Origin: JADKCL01 sp046329055
Lineage (GTDB): Bacteria > Bacteroidota > Bacteroidia > J057 > JADKCL01
Reading direction: 5' to 3'
Assembly: GCA_046329055.1 (NCBI GenBank)
Contig: JAXLVK010000009.1
Location: 22,197 to 86,196, forward strand
DNA: 64,000 bases
The stretch's first letter is position 1, and every line of letters starts with the position of its first letter. Below the pieces are notes generated by a model, which saw nothing but the letters and a program-made list of their open reading frames with translations, did not search any database and was not told the DNA's origin. Shown piece after piece: positions 29,260 to 39,336 of this stretch. The translations under genes were made by a program, and so were the position numbers.

Positions 29260-30570
29260 ATGTTGAATCGCCTGCGACTTGCATTTCTCGGCATCCTGAT
29301 GTCCGCTCCGTTTTGGTGTGTCGCCCAGTTGCGGGTGGATACGAGCTATACCCCTACGGAATTGGTGTCGGACGTATTGCTCGGGCGGCGGGTGGACGTG
29401 AGGAATGTGCGCTATGTGGGCAGCAAGCTCGCGATCGCGGCATTCAAGGACAGTTCGGAGACACCGCTCATTCAGGACGGCATCCTCATCAGCACAGGCA
29501 AGGTCTTCAACGCCTGCGGCCCCAACAAGCGGGCGAACACCTCGCTGAACATTGGCACGAGGGGGGATCATGCACTTGAGGTGCTCGGCAAAGGCATGAC
29601 ATTCGACGCCGCCTATCTGGAGTTTGACTTTGTGCCCGCGATGGAGACCGTGACCTTCAACTTTGTCTTCGGGTCGGAGGAGTACACGGAGTACGTCAAC
29701 ACGCAATTCAACGACGTATTCGCCTTCTGGATCAGCGGCCCCGGTTATCACGGCGCCAAAAACCTCGCTGTGGTGCCAAAGAACAGCGCACCGATCACGG
29801 TGAACACCGTCAACCATATCTACAACCGCGCGAATTACATCGACAACAACCCCTTTGACCGGCTGAGCAACCTGAAGAAGGAGAAGCTCGAAAAGCTATA
29901 TCCCGACCTGATGGCCAATTATGAATTTGATGGGTTCACGACCCTGTTGACGGCAGAGGCGAGGGTGAAGCCCGGCGGCACCTACCATATCAAGATCGCC
30001 ATTGCCGACGTGAGTGACGGCAGGTACGACAGTGCGGTATTTCTTGAAGGCAAGTCCTTCACCAGCCTGCCCTTGGACGCGAATGCCCGCACCAAGATTT
30101 TGGACGAAGAGTATGCCACGGTCAAGCGGAAATTTCGCCCGGTGAGGGTAGGGGAGGATCCGACCCGCAAGCCCGGCGAGACGGCGACCGAAACCAATCC
30201 AGAATTGTCCAAGGAGGAAGCCTATATGGGATGGCGGTTCATGGTGAACTTCGAGTTCGATGAGGCCGTTTTGGGTGACGAGGAGCGTGCGCGCCTGGAT
30301 TCCGCGTGGACCTATGTCCTTTCCAAGTCCACGCAGCAGGTGCTCGTGCAGGGGCATACGGACAGCGTGGGCACGTCGGTGTACAATGAGCGACTGTCCA
30401 TGCGCCGCGCGCAAGCCGTGATCGCCTACCTGAAATCCAAGGGACTGCCGCAAAAGCGGATCGCAAGCCAAGGCTTCGGTTACCGTCGTCCCGCCACGAG
30501 CAATGACACCGAGGAAGGCCGCGCCGTCAACCGCAGGGTCGAAATCAACCTGGTGTCGCCGGAGGACTGA
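29260..30570 (+). CDS. Choice-of-anchor L protein with OmpA peptidoglycan-binding domain
   Basis: 436 residues from the ATG at 29260; the signal peptide ends near CVAQ. Residues of about 30-260 are a choice-of-anchor L domain (VLLGRRVDVRNVRYVG, FGSEEYTEYVNTQFND). The C-terminal 115 residues are a canonical OmpA-like domain, including HTDSVGTSVYNERLSMRRAQ and NRRVEI, which binds peptidoglycan diaminopimelate. The protein should anchor its beta domain to the cell wall on the periplasmic side of the outer membrane. It shares its N-terminal domain and order with the protein at 7348-8916, whose OmpA part is degenerate. Convergent with 30574. Confidence 0.86.
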   Translation: MLNRLRLAFLGILMSAPFWCVAQLRVDTSYTPTELVSDVLLGRRVDVRNVRYVGSKLAIAAFKDSSETPLIQDGILISTGKVFNACGPNKRANTSLNIGTRGDHALEVLGKGMTFDAAYLEFDFVPAMETVTFNFVFGSEEYTEYVNTQFNDVFAFWISGPGYHGAKNLAVVPKNSAPITVNTVNHIYNRANYIDNNPFDRLSNLKKEKLEKLYPDLMANYEFDGFTTLLTAEARVKPGGTYHIKIAIADVSDGRYDSAVFLEGKSFTSLPLDANARTKILDEEYATVKRKFRPVRVGEDPTRKPGETATETNPELSKEEAYMGWRFMVNFEFDEAVLGDEERARLDSAWTYVLSKSTQQVLVQGHTDSVGTSVYNERLSMRRAQAVIAYLKSKGLPQKRIASQGFGYRRPATSNDTEEGRAVNRRVEINLVSPED

Positions 30571-30573
30571 GGG

Positions 30574-31335
30574 CTACTGCCTGTTCCAGCCGCTGAATCC
30601 GATGTGGAAATTGGCGTACATCCCGGTCGGGCTCAGCTTGGGGGTGTTGCCAGTGATGGCTTGAGTCGCTGATTCCCAGCCCTTGTAGCCCACTCCGAGG
30701 CGATAGCCCAAGTCAAACCCAAGGGTGATCCCTGAGCCTGAGGACTCGTCGAAGCCCAGCATCCACTCCAGTCCTGCGCCGAAGCTCATCATGGTGCCTT
30801 TGTGGGTCAGGGTCGTGGAGGTGTATGCTCCGGTCAGGATGGTGTCCATGTTCGTCACAGCATCTTTGTTCACAAAGGTGAGCGACTCCTTGTACCCACC
30901 GATGCCAACCTTGGGATAAACGAGGAGTCCCTTGCGGCCATAGACCACATAACCCGTGAAGAATTGGCCGAATCCGCTTTCGTATTTCACTTCTTGGTTG
31001 CCAAAGCTTGCCGCTTGGTTCCAGTAGCTCATCCCCTCGCCGCCGAGCATGATGGAGCGGATCATCAGGAATCCGCCGCCGCCCACAGTCAAGGATTTGT
31101 CATTGAAATTGACACCGTTGCCGATCACGGCATCCAAACCGGAAAGGTCTTTGATGCCCAAGCCAACCTGTCCATAGCCCATGCCGCCGGAAACCCGCTT
31201 GGGTCGGCCATCGTCCATGGGGTCCGGAACTGGGATCGAGTCCTGTGCTGACAAGCTGAGGCCGCCCAGGAGCAGGACAAAGGACAAAATGGCAGTTTTG
31301 AAATCGGGGAATCGAGGGATACGCATGTTCTTCAT
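30574..31335 (-). CDS. Probable outer-membrane beta-barrel protein of unknown function
   Basis: 253 residues; signal peptide to LSLSAQ. The mature part alternates glycine-rich amphipathic strands (GGMGYGQVGLGI, FFTGYVVYGRKGLLVYPKVG, TLGFDLGYRLGVGYKGW, MYANFHIGFSGWNRQ), as in small outer-membrane barrels, and ends in a short aromatic strand. No specific family. ATGs at 31335 and 31326 are both possible starts. A -7 box lies 13 bases upstream of the first. Confidence 0.66.
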   Translation of the reverse strand: MKNMRIPRFPDFKTAILSFVLLLGGLSLSAQDSIPVPDPMDDGRPKRVSGGMGYGQVGLGIKDLSGLDAVIGNGVNFNDKSLTVGGGGFLMIRSIMLGGEGMSYWNQAASFGNQEVKYESGFGQFFTGYVVYGRKGLLVYPKVGIGGYKESLTFVNKDAVTNMDTILTGAYTSTTLTHKGTMMSFGAGLEWMLGFDESSGSGITLGFDLGYRLGVGYKGWESATQAITGNTPKLSPTGMYANFHIGFSGWNRQ

Positions 31336-31348
31336 TCAATTTCTCCGC

Positions 31349-31356
31349 CAAATCTA
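31349..31356 (-). promoter_or_regulatory. -7 box TAGATTTG
   Basis: TAGATTTG on the minus strand fits TAnnTTTG and lies 13 bases before the ATG at 31335. The divergent gap up to 31609 shows no RNA gene or repeat to me; it contains AT-rich DNA around 31490-31600 that may hold the htrA promoter. Confidence 0.36.
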
Positions 31357-31609
31357 TCAAAATTCGAGCCAAGCTGCGGGGAGGGATTGCCAGATGCGGC
31401 TATTGGATGCTTGATCGAAGGGTACTTGGCACATCCTCAGTGCATTGGTTCGCTCAGATGCCTGCCTCGGCACGGACTTTGTAGATTTCCTTTGTTAATA
31501 TTTTCTAATGACTGAATCCAAACGCATCTGCACGCGTTACATCACCGTATTCGTTCCCAATAGATAGATTTCAATCATTCGTAGAACAATTCAAAAAAGT
31601 GATCAGGAT

Positions 31610-33100
31610 ATGAAAAACCAAGGTTCAACCCACACTTCAGGCTCCTTCCTGAAAATGCTCGGTGTAGCCTTGCTGGGCGGTGTGATCACCCTGAGCGGCT
31701 ACAAACTCCTCGAAACACAACTGAACAGCGGCAGCAGGTCGGCCTATTCTGAGGCGCCGATTGCCACGAAGTTCGCCAGCATGCCGGGCGCACCTGCGGG
31801 CGTCACAGACTTCACCGTTGCCGCCGCACAAAGCACACCCGCTGTGGTCCACGTCAAGAGCAATATCATGGTGCAGACCCGCAGCCTCTGGGACCAGGAT
31901 CCATTTGGCGGCTTTTTCAATGACGGATGGGGATTCGGCTCGCCGCGTCAGCGTGAGGCGCAGAGCACGGGTTCCGGTGTGATCACCACCCCCGACGGCT
32001 ACATCGTCACCAACAACCACGTCGTCAACGATGCGCAGAGCGTGGAAGTGGTGCTGGAAGACGGTCGCACATATTCCGCACAAGTCGTGGGCACCGATCC
32101 CAGCACCGACATTGCCTTGCTCAAGATCGATGAGAAGGACCTGCCCTTCCTGACATTTGGCAACAGTGACGACTTGCGTGTGGGCGAATGGGTGCTCGCC
32201 GTCGGCAACCCGTTCAACCTGACAAGCACGGTCACAGCGGGCATCGTGAGCGCCAAAGCCCGTAACATCAACATCCTCAAGGACCGGATGGCCATTGAGA
32301 GCTTCATCCAGACGGATGCGGCGGTGAACCCCGGCAACTCCGGCGGCGCCTTGGTCAATGCCAATGGCGAACTCGTGGGCATCAACACCGCCATCGCCTC
32401 GAATACGGGCAGCTATTCCGGCTACTCCTTCGCGGTACCTGTCGAGATCGTGAAAAAAGTCATTGACGACCTGATGAACCACGGGGTCGTGCAGCGCGCC
32501 TTCCTCGGAGCCGACATGGTCGAACTCAATGGCGATGTCGCGAAGAAGCTGGGCATTTCCCAAACCCATGGCGTTTACATCGACGGGGTATTGGATGGTG
32601 GTTCGGCTGAGGCGGCAGGCATCCAAAAGGGCGACATCGTGGTCGGCGTGGCTGGCAAGGAACTGCGCAACAGCGCCGAGCTCACCGAATACATCGGTCG
32701 TCACCGTCCCGGCGATCACCTGCGCCTCGACGTCCTCCGCAATGGCAAGGTCGAGTCTGTCGATGTGGAATTGCTGAATCTCAAGGGGACCACGGACATC
32801 GTGGAGCGCAATGATGCCGAAGCGCTCGAGTCACTCGGTGCTGACCTCACAGACCTCACGGCTCCGGAGTTGAACAAGCTCGGTCTCAAGGGCGGCGTCA
32901 AAGTCACCAAAATCAAGGAGGGCAAGCTCCAGCAATACACGAGCATCCGTCCCGGGTTCATCATCACCACGATCGACAACCAGGTCGTGACCAACGTGGA
33001 GCATCTCCAAAAGATCCTCGCCAACAAGAGCGGAGGCGTGATGCTCGAAGGCATGTACCCCGGTTGGCCGGGCAGGTATTACTATGCGTTTGGGATGTGA
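31610..33100 (+). CDS. htrA: HtrA/DegP-family periplasmic serine protease
   Basis: 496 residues. An N-terminal hydrophobic segment (about 13-34) exports or anchors it. The trypsin-like domain has its triad at His137 (TNNHVV), Asp167 (TDIALLKI) and Ser244 (GNSGGAL). Two PDZ domains follow (about 280-375 and 395-485). HtrA proteins degrade or refold damaged envelope proteins and are typically induced by envelope stress. Length and order are usual for a two-PDZ Do-type protease. A terminator hairpin lies 42 bases past the stop, so the gene is probably transcribed alone. Confidence 0.93.
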   Translation: MKNQGSTHTSGSFLKMLGVALLGGVITLSGYKLLETQLNSGSRSAYSEAPIATKFASMPGAPAGVTDFTVAAAQSTPAVVHVKSNIMVQTRSLWDQDPFGGFFNDGWGFGSPRQREAQSTGSGVITTPDGYIVTNNHVVNDAQSVEVVLEDGRTYSAQVVGTDPSTDIALLKIDEKDLPFLTFGNSDDLRVGEWVLAVGNPFNLTSTVTAGIVSAKARNINILKDRMAIESFIQTDAAVNPGNSGGALVNANGELVGINTAIASNTGSYSGYSFAVPVEIVKKVIDDLMNHGVVQRAFLGADMVELNGDVAKKLGISQTHGVYIDGVLDGGSAEAAGIQKGDIVVGVAGKELRNSAELTEYIGRHRPGDHLRLDVLRNGKVESVDVELLNLKGTTDIVERNDAEALESLGADLTDLTAPELNKLGLKGGVKVTKIKEGKLQQYTSIRPGFIITTIDNQVVTNVEHLQKILANKSGGVMLEGMYPGWPGRYYYAFGM

Positions 33101-33141
33101 TCCGGTCGGGGAATTGCTGCCTCGAAGAACTTAGAATGCAA

Positions 33142-33181
33142 GCGGAGGGATCGTGCAATCGCGATTCCTCCGCGATTTTTT
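33142..33181 (+). terminator. Intrinsic terminator after htrA
   Basis: GCGGAGGGATCG pairs with CGATTCCTCCGC (one mismatch) around a short loop and is followed by a run of T (33175-33181). Confidence 0.7.
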
Positions 33182-33295
33182 GCCCATCAGGATTGCAGTT
33201 TTGACAGGTTTCCTGACCGCAGGATTCGGTAGTCGCATTTTGCCGAATCAGCTGGACTTGGGTGCCAGCGGACAAATCCGTCAACTTTCTACCCC

Positions 33296-33324
33296 TTGCC
33301 GCATGGACTTTATGCCTAAATTCG
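33296..33324 (+). promoter_or_regulatory. Promoter TTG-N18-TAAATTCG for the M13 peptidase gene
   Basis: TTG at 33296-33298 and TAAATTCG at 33317-33324 are 18 bases apart, close to the Bacteroidota -33/-7 arrangement. The ATG is 22 bases further on. Confidence 0.5.
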
Positions 33325-33346
33325 CCGTCTAAATCGATTTGATAGG

Positions 33347-35423
33347 ATGAATTTCACAAGGAATTTGAACCGATGGATGCTGGCGGCATTGCCTGCAGCC
33401 CTGCTCTGGACAGGTTGCGGTGACAAAACGCCGAAGCCTGCCGAAGGTGGGCAAACCGACAAGGAATACCATGGCCTCTTGCTGGAAAACATGGATAGCA
33501 CTGTGTCTCCACGCGAGGACTTTTACCGCTACGCGAATGGCGGCTACCTCAAGCGCACCCAGATCCCCGCTGAAGAAAGCCGCTGGGGCGTGTTCGGGGA
33601 ATTGCAGGAGCGGAACACGCAGCGCCTGCGCGGCATCATGGAAGAATGCAGCAAGCAAGGTGCAGCCGCAGGAACCATCGAGCAGCAGATCGGCGACTAC
33701 TATGGCACCGCGATGGACTCCGCCAAGATCGAGGAGCTGGGTGTCAAGGCAGTACAAGGAGAGCTCGATGCCATTGCTGGTCTGAGCTCGATCGACGGAT
33801 TCGGTGCACTCGTGGGCAAATGGCACCGCAAGGGCATTGGTCCATTCTTCTCCATCTGGGTGGATCAGGATGCCAAAAACAGCAGCCGCTACATCCTGAA
33901 CCTGAACCAAGGCGGAACTGGCTTGCCTGAGCGTGATTATTACCTCGCTCAATCCCCTGACAAGCAGGAGATTCGCGATAAATACAAGGCATTCCTCTCC
34001 AAGCTGCTCGTCCTCTCAGGCGAGGAGCAAGCCGCGGCTGACGCCAAGGCCGCCAAGTGCCTGGAGATCGAAACCGAGATGGCGCAATCCTCCATGTCCA
34101 TGGTGGAGCTCCGTAACCCGGACGCCAATTACAACATCCGGACGATTGCTGACCTGAGCAAGGATGCCCCGCAATGGAACTGGAGCGCCTACTTCAGCGC
34201 GGTGGGCATGGCCGATCCCGGTGAGTTCAACGTGGGCCAAGTGGCATTCTTCAAGAACCTGGGCAAGCTCCTCACCAAGTATTCCTTGGACGATTGGAAG
34301 TCCTACCTGAAGATCCACCTGCTCAATGGCTCCGCGAATGACCTGAACAATGATTTCGTGGTGGCGAACTTTGAATTCTATGAGAAGACCCTGAGCGGTA
34401 CCGAAGCCATCAAACCCCGATGGAAGCGCGTCGTCGAAGGCGGCAGCTGGGGCCTGGGATTCGCACTGGGCAAGAAATACACCGAAAAGTATTTCTCCGC
34501 CAACGCCAAGAAGATCGCCCTCGAAATGGTGGACAACATCCTCGCGGTCATGAAGGACCGCCTCTCCAAACTGGAATGGATGAGCGAGGCGACCCGCAAG
34601 GAAGCCATCCACAAGGTCGAGACGATCCTGCCCAAGATCGGTTATCCCGATACTTGGCGCGATTACAGCAAGCTCAAGATCACCAAGGACAGCTACCTGC
34701 AAAACGCTTACGCCCTGCGCGAATTTGGCTTCCAATACCGCCTGGACAAGATCGGCAAGCCCGTGGACAAGAACGAATGGGGCATGCCGCCGCAGGTCGT
34801 GAACGCCTACTACAATCCGAGCAAGAACGAAATTGTCTTCCCCGCGGGCATCTTGCAGGCGCCCTTCTTCGACGAGCATGTGGATGCCGCCATGAACTAC
34901 GGTGGCTTCGGCGCGGTGATCGGCCACGAGTTGATACACGCATTCGACGATGAAGGCAGCAAATTCGACGCGGAGGGCAACCTCAAGAGCTGGTGGACCC
35001 CCGAGGACCGCGAGCATTTCGAGGAGCGCGCCAAGGTGGTGAAGGAGCAATACGATGCCTACGAAGTCGCTGACAGCCTCTTCATCAATGGCCAACTGAC
35101 CCTCGGCGAGAACATCGCGGACATCCATGGCTTGCAAATGAGCTATTGGGCATGGAAGCGCAGCCTGGAAGGAAAGGAGCAACCGAAAAACCAGGACGGA
35201 TTCACCCCCGACCAGCGGTTCTTCATCAACTACGGCCAAATCTGGGGTCGCGCTCCTGCGTCCGGAGTACCTCAAGCTGATGATTGCCACCAATCCGCAC
35301 AGCCCCGCAGAGTTCCGCGTGATCGGCACCCTGAGCAGCTTCACTGCATTCTATGATGCATTTGGAGTGAAGGAAGGGGATCGGATGTTCCGTGAACCGG
35401 CCAAGCGGTCGGCGATCTGGTAA
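33347..35423 (+). CDS. M13-family zinc metallopeptidase lipoprotein (PepO/neprilysin-like), frameshifted near the 3' end
   Basis: A lipoprotein signal (LLWTGC) starts a protein of about 690 residues. The zinc site is intact: HELIH at 527-531 and ENIAD at 588-592. The first frame runs out of register after YGQIWG near 35245 and stops at 35356. One frame over, the family's normal ending continues (LRPEYLKLMIAT, NPHSPAEFRVIGTLS, FGVKEGDRMF) to a TAA at 35421-35423. A single extra base in the GGGGTCGCG stretch would explain it. The missing C-terminus normally helps form the active site, so the break is probably a sequence error. M13 enzymes cleave peptides outside the cytoplasm. Confidence 0.87.
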
Positions 35424-35432
35424 GATCTAGAA

Positions 35433-35490
35433 GATAGCAGTTAGCAATTAGAAGATAGCAGTTCCGGCATTGCGCTGGGGCTGCTATCTG
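35433..35490. repeat. Heptad repeats (GATAGCA family) after the M13 gene
   Basis: Four 7-base units at 35433-35460 (GATAGCA, GTTAGCA, ATTAGAA, GATAGCA), with a matching inverted word CTGCTATCTG at 35481-35490. Same family as 16495-16578. Confidence 0.62.
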
Positions 35491-35732
35491 TGTTTTGGGG
35501 GATTTGTCGCCATGGGACCCCGATGTTTCGGCATGATCTGGCCAACGGCTGGTTGCGGAATGCCGCGACCTTTTCCTGCGGCGATTGATCAGATGGGGGT
35601 GATCTTTTCGAATCCGAAAAAATCATGCCCACCCGAAAAAAACTTTCAGGGCGGATATGGAATTGTGTGGAGTGCTGCATCCTATTGTCAGGTAAAGCAC
35701 CAAAAACCATCCGATACCAATTAGTTCATCCC

Positions 35733-35828
35733 AATCGGTTGGCCTAAATCCCAAAGAACTCTCCCCGGGTTCACCACAAGGCCAACTCTACCAACAAAAA
35801 GCAGAGGCGATCCCCCTCTGCTTTTTTC
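35733..35828 (+). ncRNA. Possible small RNA: hairpin followed by terminator
   Basis: In the 446-base gap 35424-35869 no gene is convincing. GTTGGCCT near 35739 pairs with AGGCCAAC near 35780. About 15 bases later comes a strong terminator. A hairpin plus terminator, far from the upstream stop, suggests a short transcript of about 90 bases; it could equally be the end of a long 3' UTR. No promoter was found with confidence. Confidence 0.25.
35796..35828 (+). terminator. Strong intrinsic terminator
   Basis: AAAAAGCAGAGG (35796-35807) pairs with CCTCTGCTTTTT; the loop is about six bases and a T-rich tail follows. A-rich and T-rich flanks make it work on both strands in principle. Confidence 0.75.
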
Positions 35829-35869
35829 TTTTTGGGGCACTGCCTTGCGTGCACTATTTTAGCTCTGCT

Positions 35870-36928
35870 ATGATCACCGGAAAGAAGCATTTCATCCTCC
35901 CCATCGTCGCGCTGCTGCTCATGAGCCTGTGTTGGCTCTCGTGCGGAGAAGAGAAAGCCGTTGACTCAGGTCCTACCCTGGGTGGCTATCTCGACAGCGC
36001 CTATCAATCAAAAGGTTACCGCGTGGCGATGGACTCGATCCGTGAGGGTTCGGGCATCTCCAAGGAGGATTTCAAGTCGCTGCAGAATTTCATGCGGCAG
36101 TTCCGGGACAGCATTCAGGGACATCCCACCTACCGTGAGCTGCTGGAGCGTGCGCAGGGTCTGGAGACGATGCGGAAGGGCGGAGTGGAAATGCGGGTGA
36201 AGAGCATGAGCCTGCACCATGTCCAGAAATTGGTGGAGGTGAGGATCGTGATGGCCTTCAAAAACATCTCGGACAAGGCGCTGGGCGGGTTCCGGGCAGA
36301 GGTGGAGTGGCTGAGCGCGGAGGGCAAGCCCGTGGCGGTGACGCCGTCCTTCAGCGTGATTGGCCCGATATCTCCCAAGGACAGCTTGGCCGACCTCCGG
36401 ATGGAGTATGCCTTGTACAAGCCGACCGGCAATGAGTTGAACGACCCGAGGAATCAGGCGCGCCGCGATACTTTGGAAGCCATAGAGGAGATCGCGAAGG
36501 CCAAGAACCTGAGCGCATTCCGTCTGCGGGTCCTCGACACCCACCTCGGGAATGGGCTCACGCCCGGGCAGTATTGGATGCGGGACAAAGCAGAACGGGA
36601 GAAACTGGACGCTCAGCCTGCCGTGAAGCCCGAGATGGTGAACCTGCTCAAGTGGGCGGATATCCACGAAGACCTCGTCGCGCAACTCAGCAATCATGCG
36701 AGCGACCTGACCCTGATGGTGAGTCCGGTGATCACGGAGCGCGTAGAAGCATCCCATGGCAAAAACCTCATCCTCGACCGGATTCAGAAGGTCAAGGACT
36801 TCTTCCATGTCCAAAAAAGCGTGAACTACTCGAAGATGGTCAGCGATGTGAGCGGCAAGCGTCTGGTCCGGAGCGACTACGTGGACTACTGGAACTGGCC
36901 CATGGAGATCAGGGTTTACACTTTCTGA
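35870..36928 (+). CDS. Lipoprotein of unknown function
   Basis: 352 residues from the ATG at 35870; a GTG at 35849 is the alternative. The lipobox is LLLMSLCWLSC. Residues of about 95-200 form an Ig-like beta domain (VEVRIVMAFKNISDKALGGFRAEVEW ... SFSVIGPISPKDS), a type common in proteins that talk about FxLD or DUF-type periplasmic binding. The rest is helical and charged. No enzyme motif is visible and no family is recognised. A hairpin follows the stop. Confidence 0.68.
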   Translation: MITGKKHFILPIVALLLMSLCWLSCGEEKAVDSGPTLGGYLDSAYQSKGYRVAMDSIREGSGISKEDFKSLQNFMRQFRDSIQGHPTYRELLERAQGLETMRKGGVEMRVKSMSLHHVQKLVEVRIVMAFKNISDKALGGFRAEVEWLSAEGKPVAVTPSFSVIGPISPKDSLADLRMEYALYKPTGNELNDPRNQARRDTLEAIEEIAKAKNLSAFRLRVLDTHLGNGLTPGQYWMRDKAEREKLDAQPAVKPEMVNLLKWADIHEDLVAQLSNHASDLTLMVSPVITERVEASHGKNLILDRIQKVKDFFHVQKSVNYSKMVSDVSGKRLVRSDYVDYWNWPMEIRVYTF

Positions 36929-36951
36929 GATTTGAAAATGCACCAAAAAGC

Positions 36952-36981
36952 GAATCGCCCGTCCTGGCAGACGGGCGATTC
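36952..36981. terminator. Hairpin after lipoprotein gene
   Basis: GAATCGCCCGTC (36952-36963) pairs perfectly with GACGGGCGATTC (36970-36981) across a six-base loop; there is only a weak T tract after it. Confidence 0.62.
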
Positions 36982-37211
36982 TACTATGAATAATTGAGGA
37001 GAACGCATCCTGAGGGGTTCCACTAGGTCAAAAGAACTCGCCCCTCAAGGAATCCACTGAAAAATAATGAATGGTAAATATTACACGTGTAAATTAATAC
37101 AAAATCAAATGTTCGCAACAAGTCAGTGAAAAAGAAATTTTTCGTGGAGCCTGATGATCCCTCGGATAGTGGTTTCTGCAGCCATCTGAGAGGCGTTCGG
37201 GAATCCTTTCG

Positions 37212-37219
37212 TATTTTTG
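37212..37219 (+). promoter_or_regulatory. -7 box TATTTTTG for the oligopeptidase gene
   Basis: TATTTTTG fits TAnnTTTG and lies 22 bases before the ATG at 37242. Confidence 0.4.
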
Positions 37220-37241
37220 CCACCTCTCCAATGCGCATTGA

Positions 37242-39294
37242 ATGGAAGCACCTGATTTGAAAAAAATACCCACTTCTGCCACGCACTTCGGCATCACCCT
37301 TCAGGATGACTACGCCTGGTTGCGGGACAAGAAGAATCCGGACGTGATCGCCTATCTCGAAGCAGAAAATGCCTTTGCAAGGGCTGCAATGGCCCATACG
37401 GAGGATTTTCAGAAGGCACTGTACAAGGAAATGCTTGCCCGCATCAAGGAGGATGACAGCACTGTCCCGGCCCGGTTGGGCGAGTACTGGTACTATACAA
37501 GGACGGAGACAGGCAAGGCCTATCCGATTCATTGCCGGAAGCATGGGGGCTTGGACGGCGCGGAAGAGGTGCTGCTCGATGAAAATGCATTGGCGGAGGG
37601 GCATGAATTTTTTGACTTGGGCGACGCCGAAGTCAGCCCGAACGATCAGTTGCTGGCTTACACGGCTGATTACGACGGGTCGGAATATTACACGCTCTAC
37701 ATCAAAGACCTGAAGACAGGGGAGCTTCTGAGCGACCGCGTGGAGCGCGTGAGCGAGGAGATCGAGTGGAGCAATGACAATAGCACCGTCTATTATGTGC
37801 GCTTGGACGAGGAGACGCATCGGCCCTTCCAAATGTACCGTCACCGCTTGGGCACCGATTCCTCCAAGGATGTCTTGGTCTTCGAGGAGCCGGACGAGTC
37901 CTACTACCTCGCCATGGGCAAGAGCAAGGACGACAAGTACATGTTCGTTGATCTCGGCAGCCACACGAGCACCGAGGTGCACTACTTCTCCGCCGACGAA
38001 CCCGATGCCAAGCCGCAACTCCTCTTTGCCCGCCGCTCCAATATCGAGTTGGGGGTGGAGCACCACGAGGGCTGGTGGTACATCGTGACGAACGAAGATG
38101 CCGTGAACTTCAAGCTGATGCGCACTCCCGTGGCCAATCCTGACCGTGCAAACTGGGAGGAGGTGATGCCGCATGACCCGCAGGTTAAGCTTGATGATGT
38201 CGAGACTTTCAAGGATTTCCTCGTGGTCTATGGCCGCAAGGGAGGGTACAAAGCGATTTTCGTCCGGGACATTCGCAGTGGCGAAACCCATGAAATCAGC
38301 CATCCTGAGCCGGTCTTCACCCTCGGAGGCGGCCCCAATCTGGAATACGACATCGAGGAGCTGCGATTTGCCTACAGCTCATTGGTCACTCCGGCGACCT
38401 CCATCGGCTACGACCTCCGGAACCGCACCCGCACTGTCCTGAAGCAAGCCGAGGTGCTGGGGGGCTACAATCCTGAGGAATACCGCTGCGAACGGATCTA
38501 TGCGACGGCGCCGGATGGTGTGCAGGTGCCGATTTCCGTGGTCTATAAGCAAGAATTTCATGGCAATGGGGCCGCAACCGCTCTTCCTGTACGCCTACGG
38601 GGCATACGGGCATACCGTGGATCCGAGCTTCTCATCCGCGCGGTTGAGTCTGCTGAACCGGGGCATGGTCTTCGCGATCGCGCACATCCGTGGGGGAGGA
38701 GCAATGGGACGGCCTTGGTATGAGGATGGCAAGCTGCTGAACAAGCGGAATACGTTCACGGACTTCATCTCCTGTGCGGAGCACCTGATCGGATTGGGGC
38801 TGACCGCGCCGGATCGATTGGCGATTTCGGGTGGCAGCGCGGGTGGCTTGCTCATGGGTGCGGTTGTGAACATGCGGCCCGACCTGTTCCGGGCAGTGGA
38901 TGCGAGCGTGCCCTTCGTGGACCTGATGAACACCATGCTGGACCCGAGCCTGCCGCTGACCGTGATCGAATACGACGAATGGGGCAACCCCAACGAGGAG
39001 CCGTACTTCAAATACATGCATTCCTACAGCCCCTACGACAATGTCACGGCGCAAGCCTATCCCCACATGCTCATCACGGCGGGGTTGAATGACCCGAGGG
39101 TGCATTATTGGGAGCCTGCGAAATGGTGTGCCAAGCTCCGCGACCTCAAGACCGACAGCAACCTCCTCCTCCTCAAGACCAATATGGGCGCTGGACACCA
39201 AGGTGCCTCCGGTCGTTACGGGTATTTGGAGGAGCTGGCATTCGACTACGCCTTTGTTCTGGATCGGCTGGGGCTGATTGCGGCGGGGAATTGA
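37242..39294 (+). CDS. ptrB: Oligopeptidase B (S9A serine peptidase), frameshifted once
   Basis: About 683 residues once joined. The N-terminal part is the seven-bladed propeller (DDYAWLRDKKNPDVIAYL, then YIKDLKTGELL and others). The C-terminal hydrolase has Ser in ISGGSAGG, Asp in GLNDPRVHYWEPAKW and His in GHQGASGR. The first frame fails after YKQEFHGNG and the second resumes with PQPLFLYAYGAYG. Removing one G from the GGGG run near 38568 joins them exactly as in the family. Oligopeptidase B cleaves short peptides after basic residues in the cytoplasm. The homopolymer position points to a sequence error. Confidence 0.88.
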
Positions 39295-39336
39295 CCCGGA
39301 GCAAATCATTCCGGCCGGTACTGCGTTTGATGGGGC

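Noticed and set aside
35470..35724. 84-codon open frame in the gap after the M13 gene
   Set aside because: It starts with a GTG-like or weak start, contains heptad repeat DNA and has no recognisable pattern or ribosome site.
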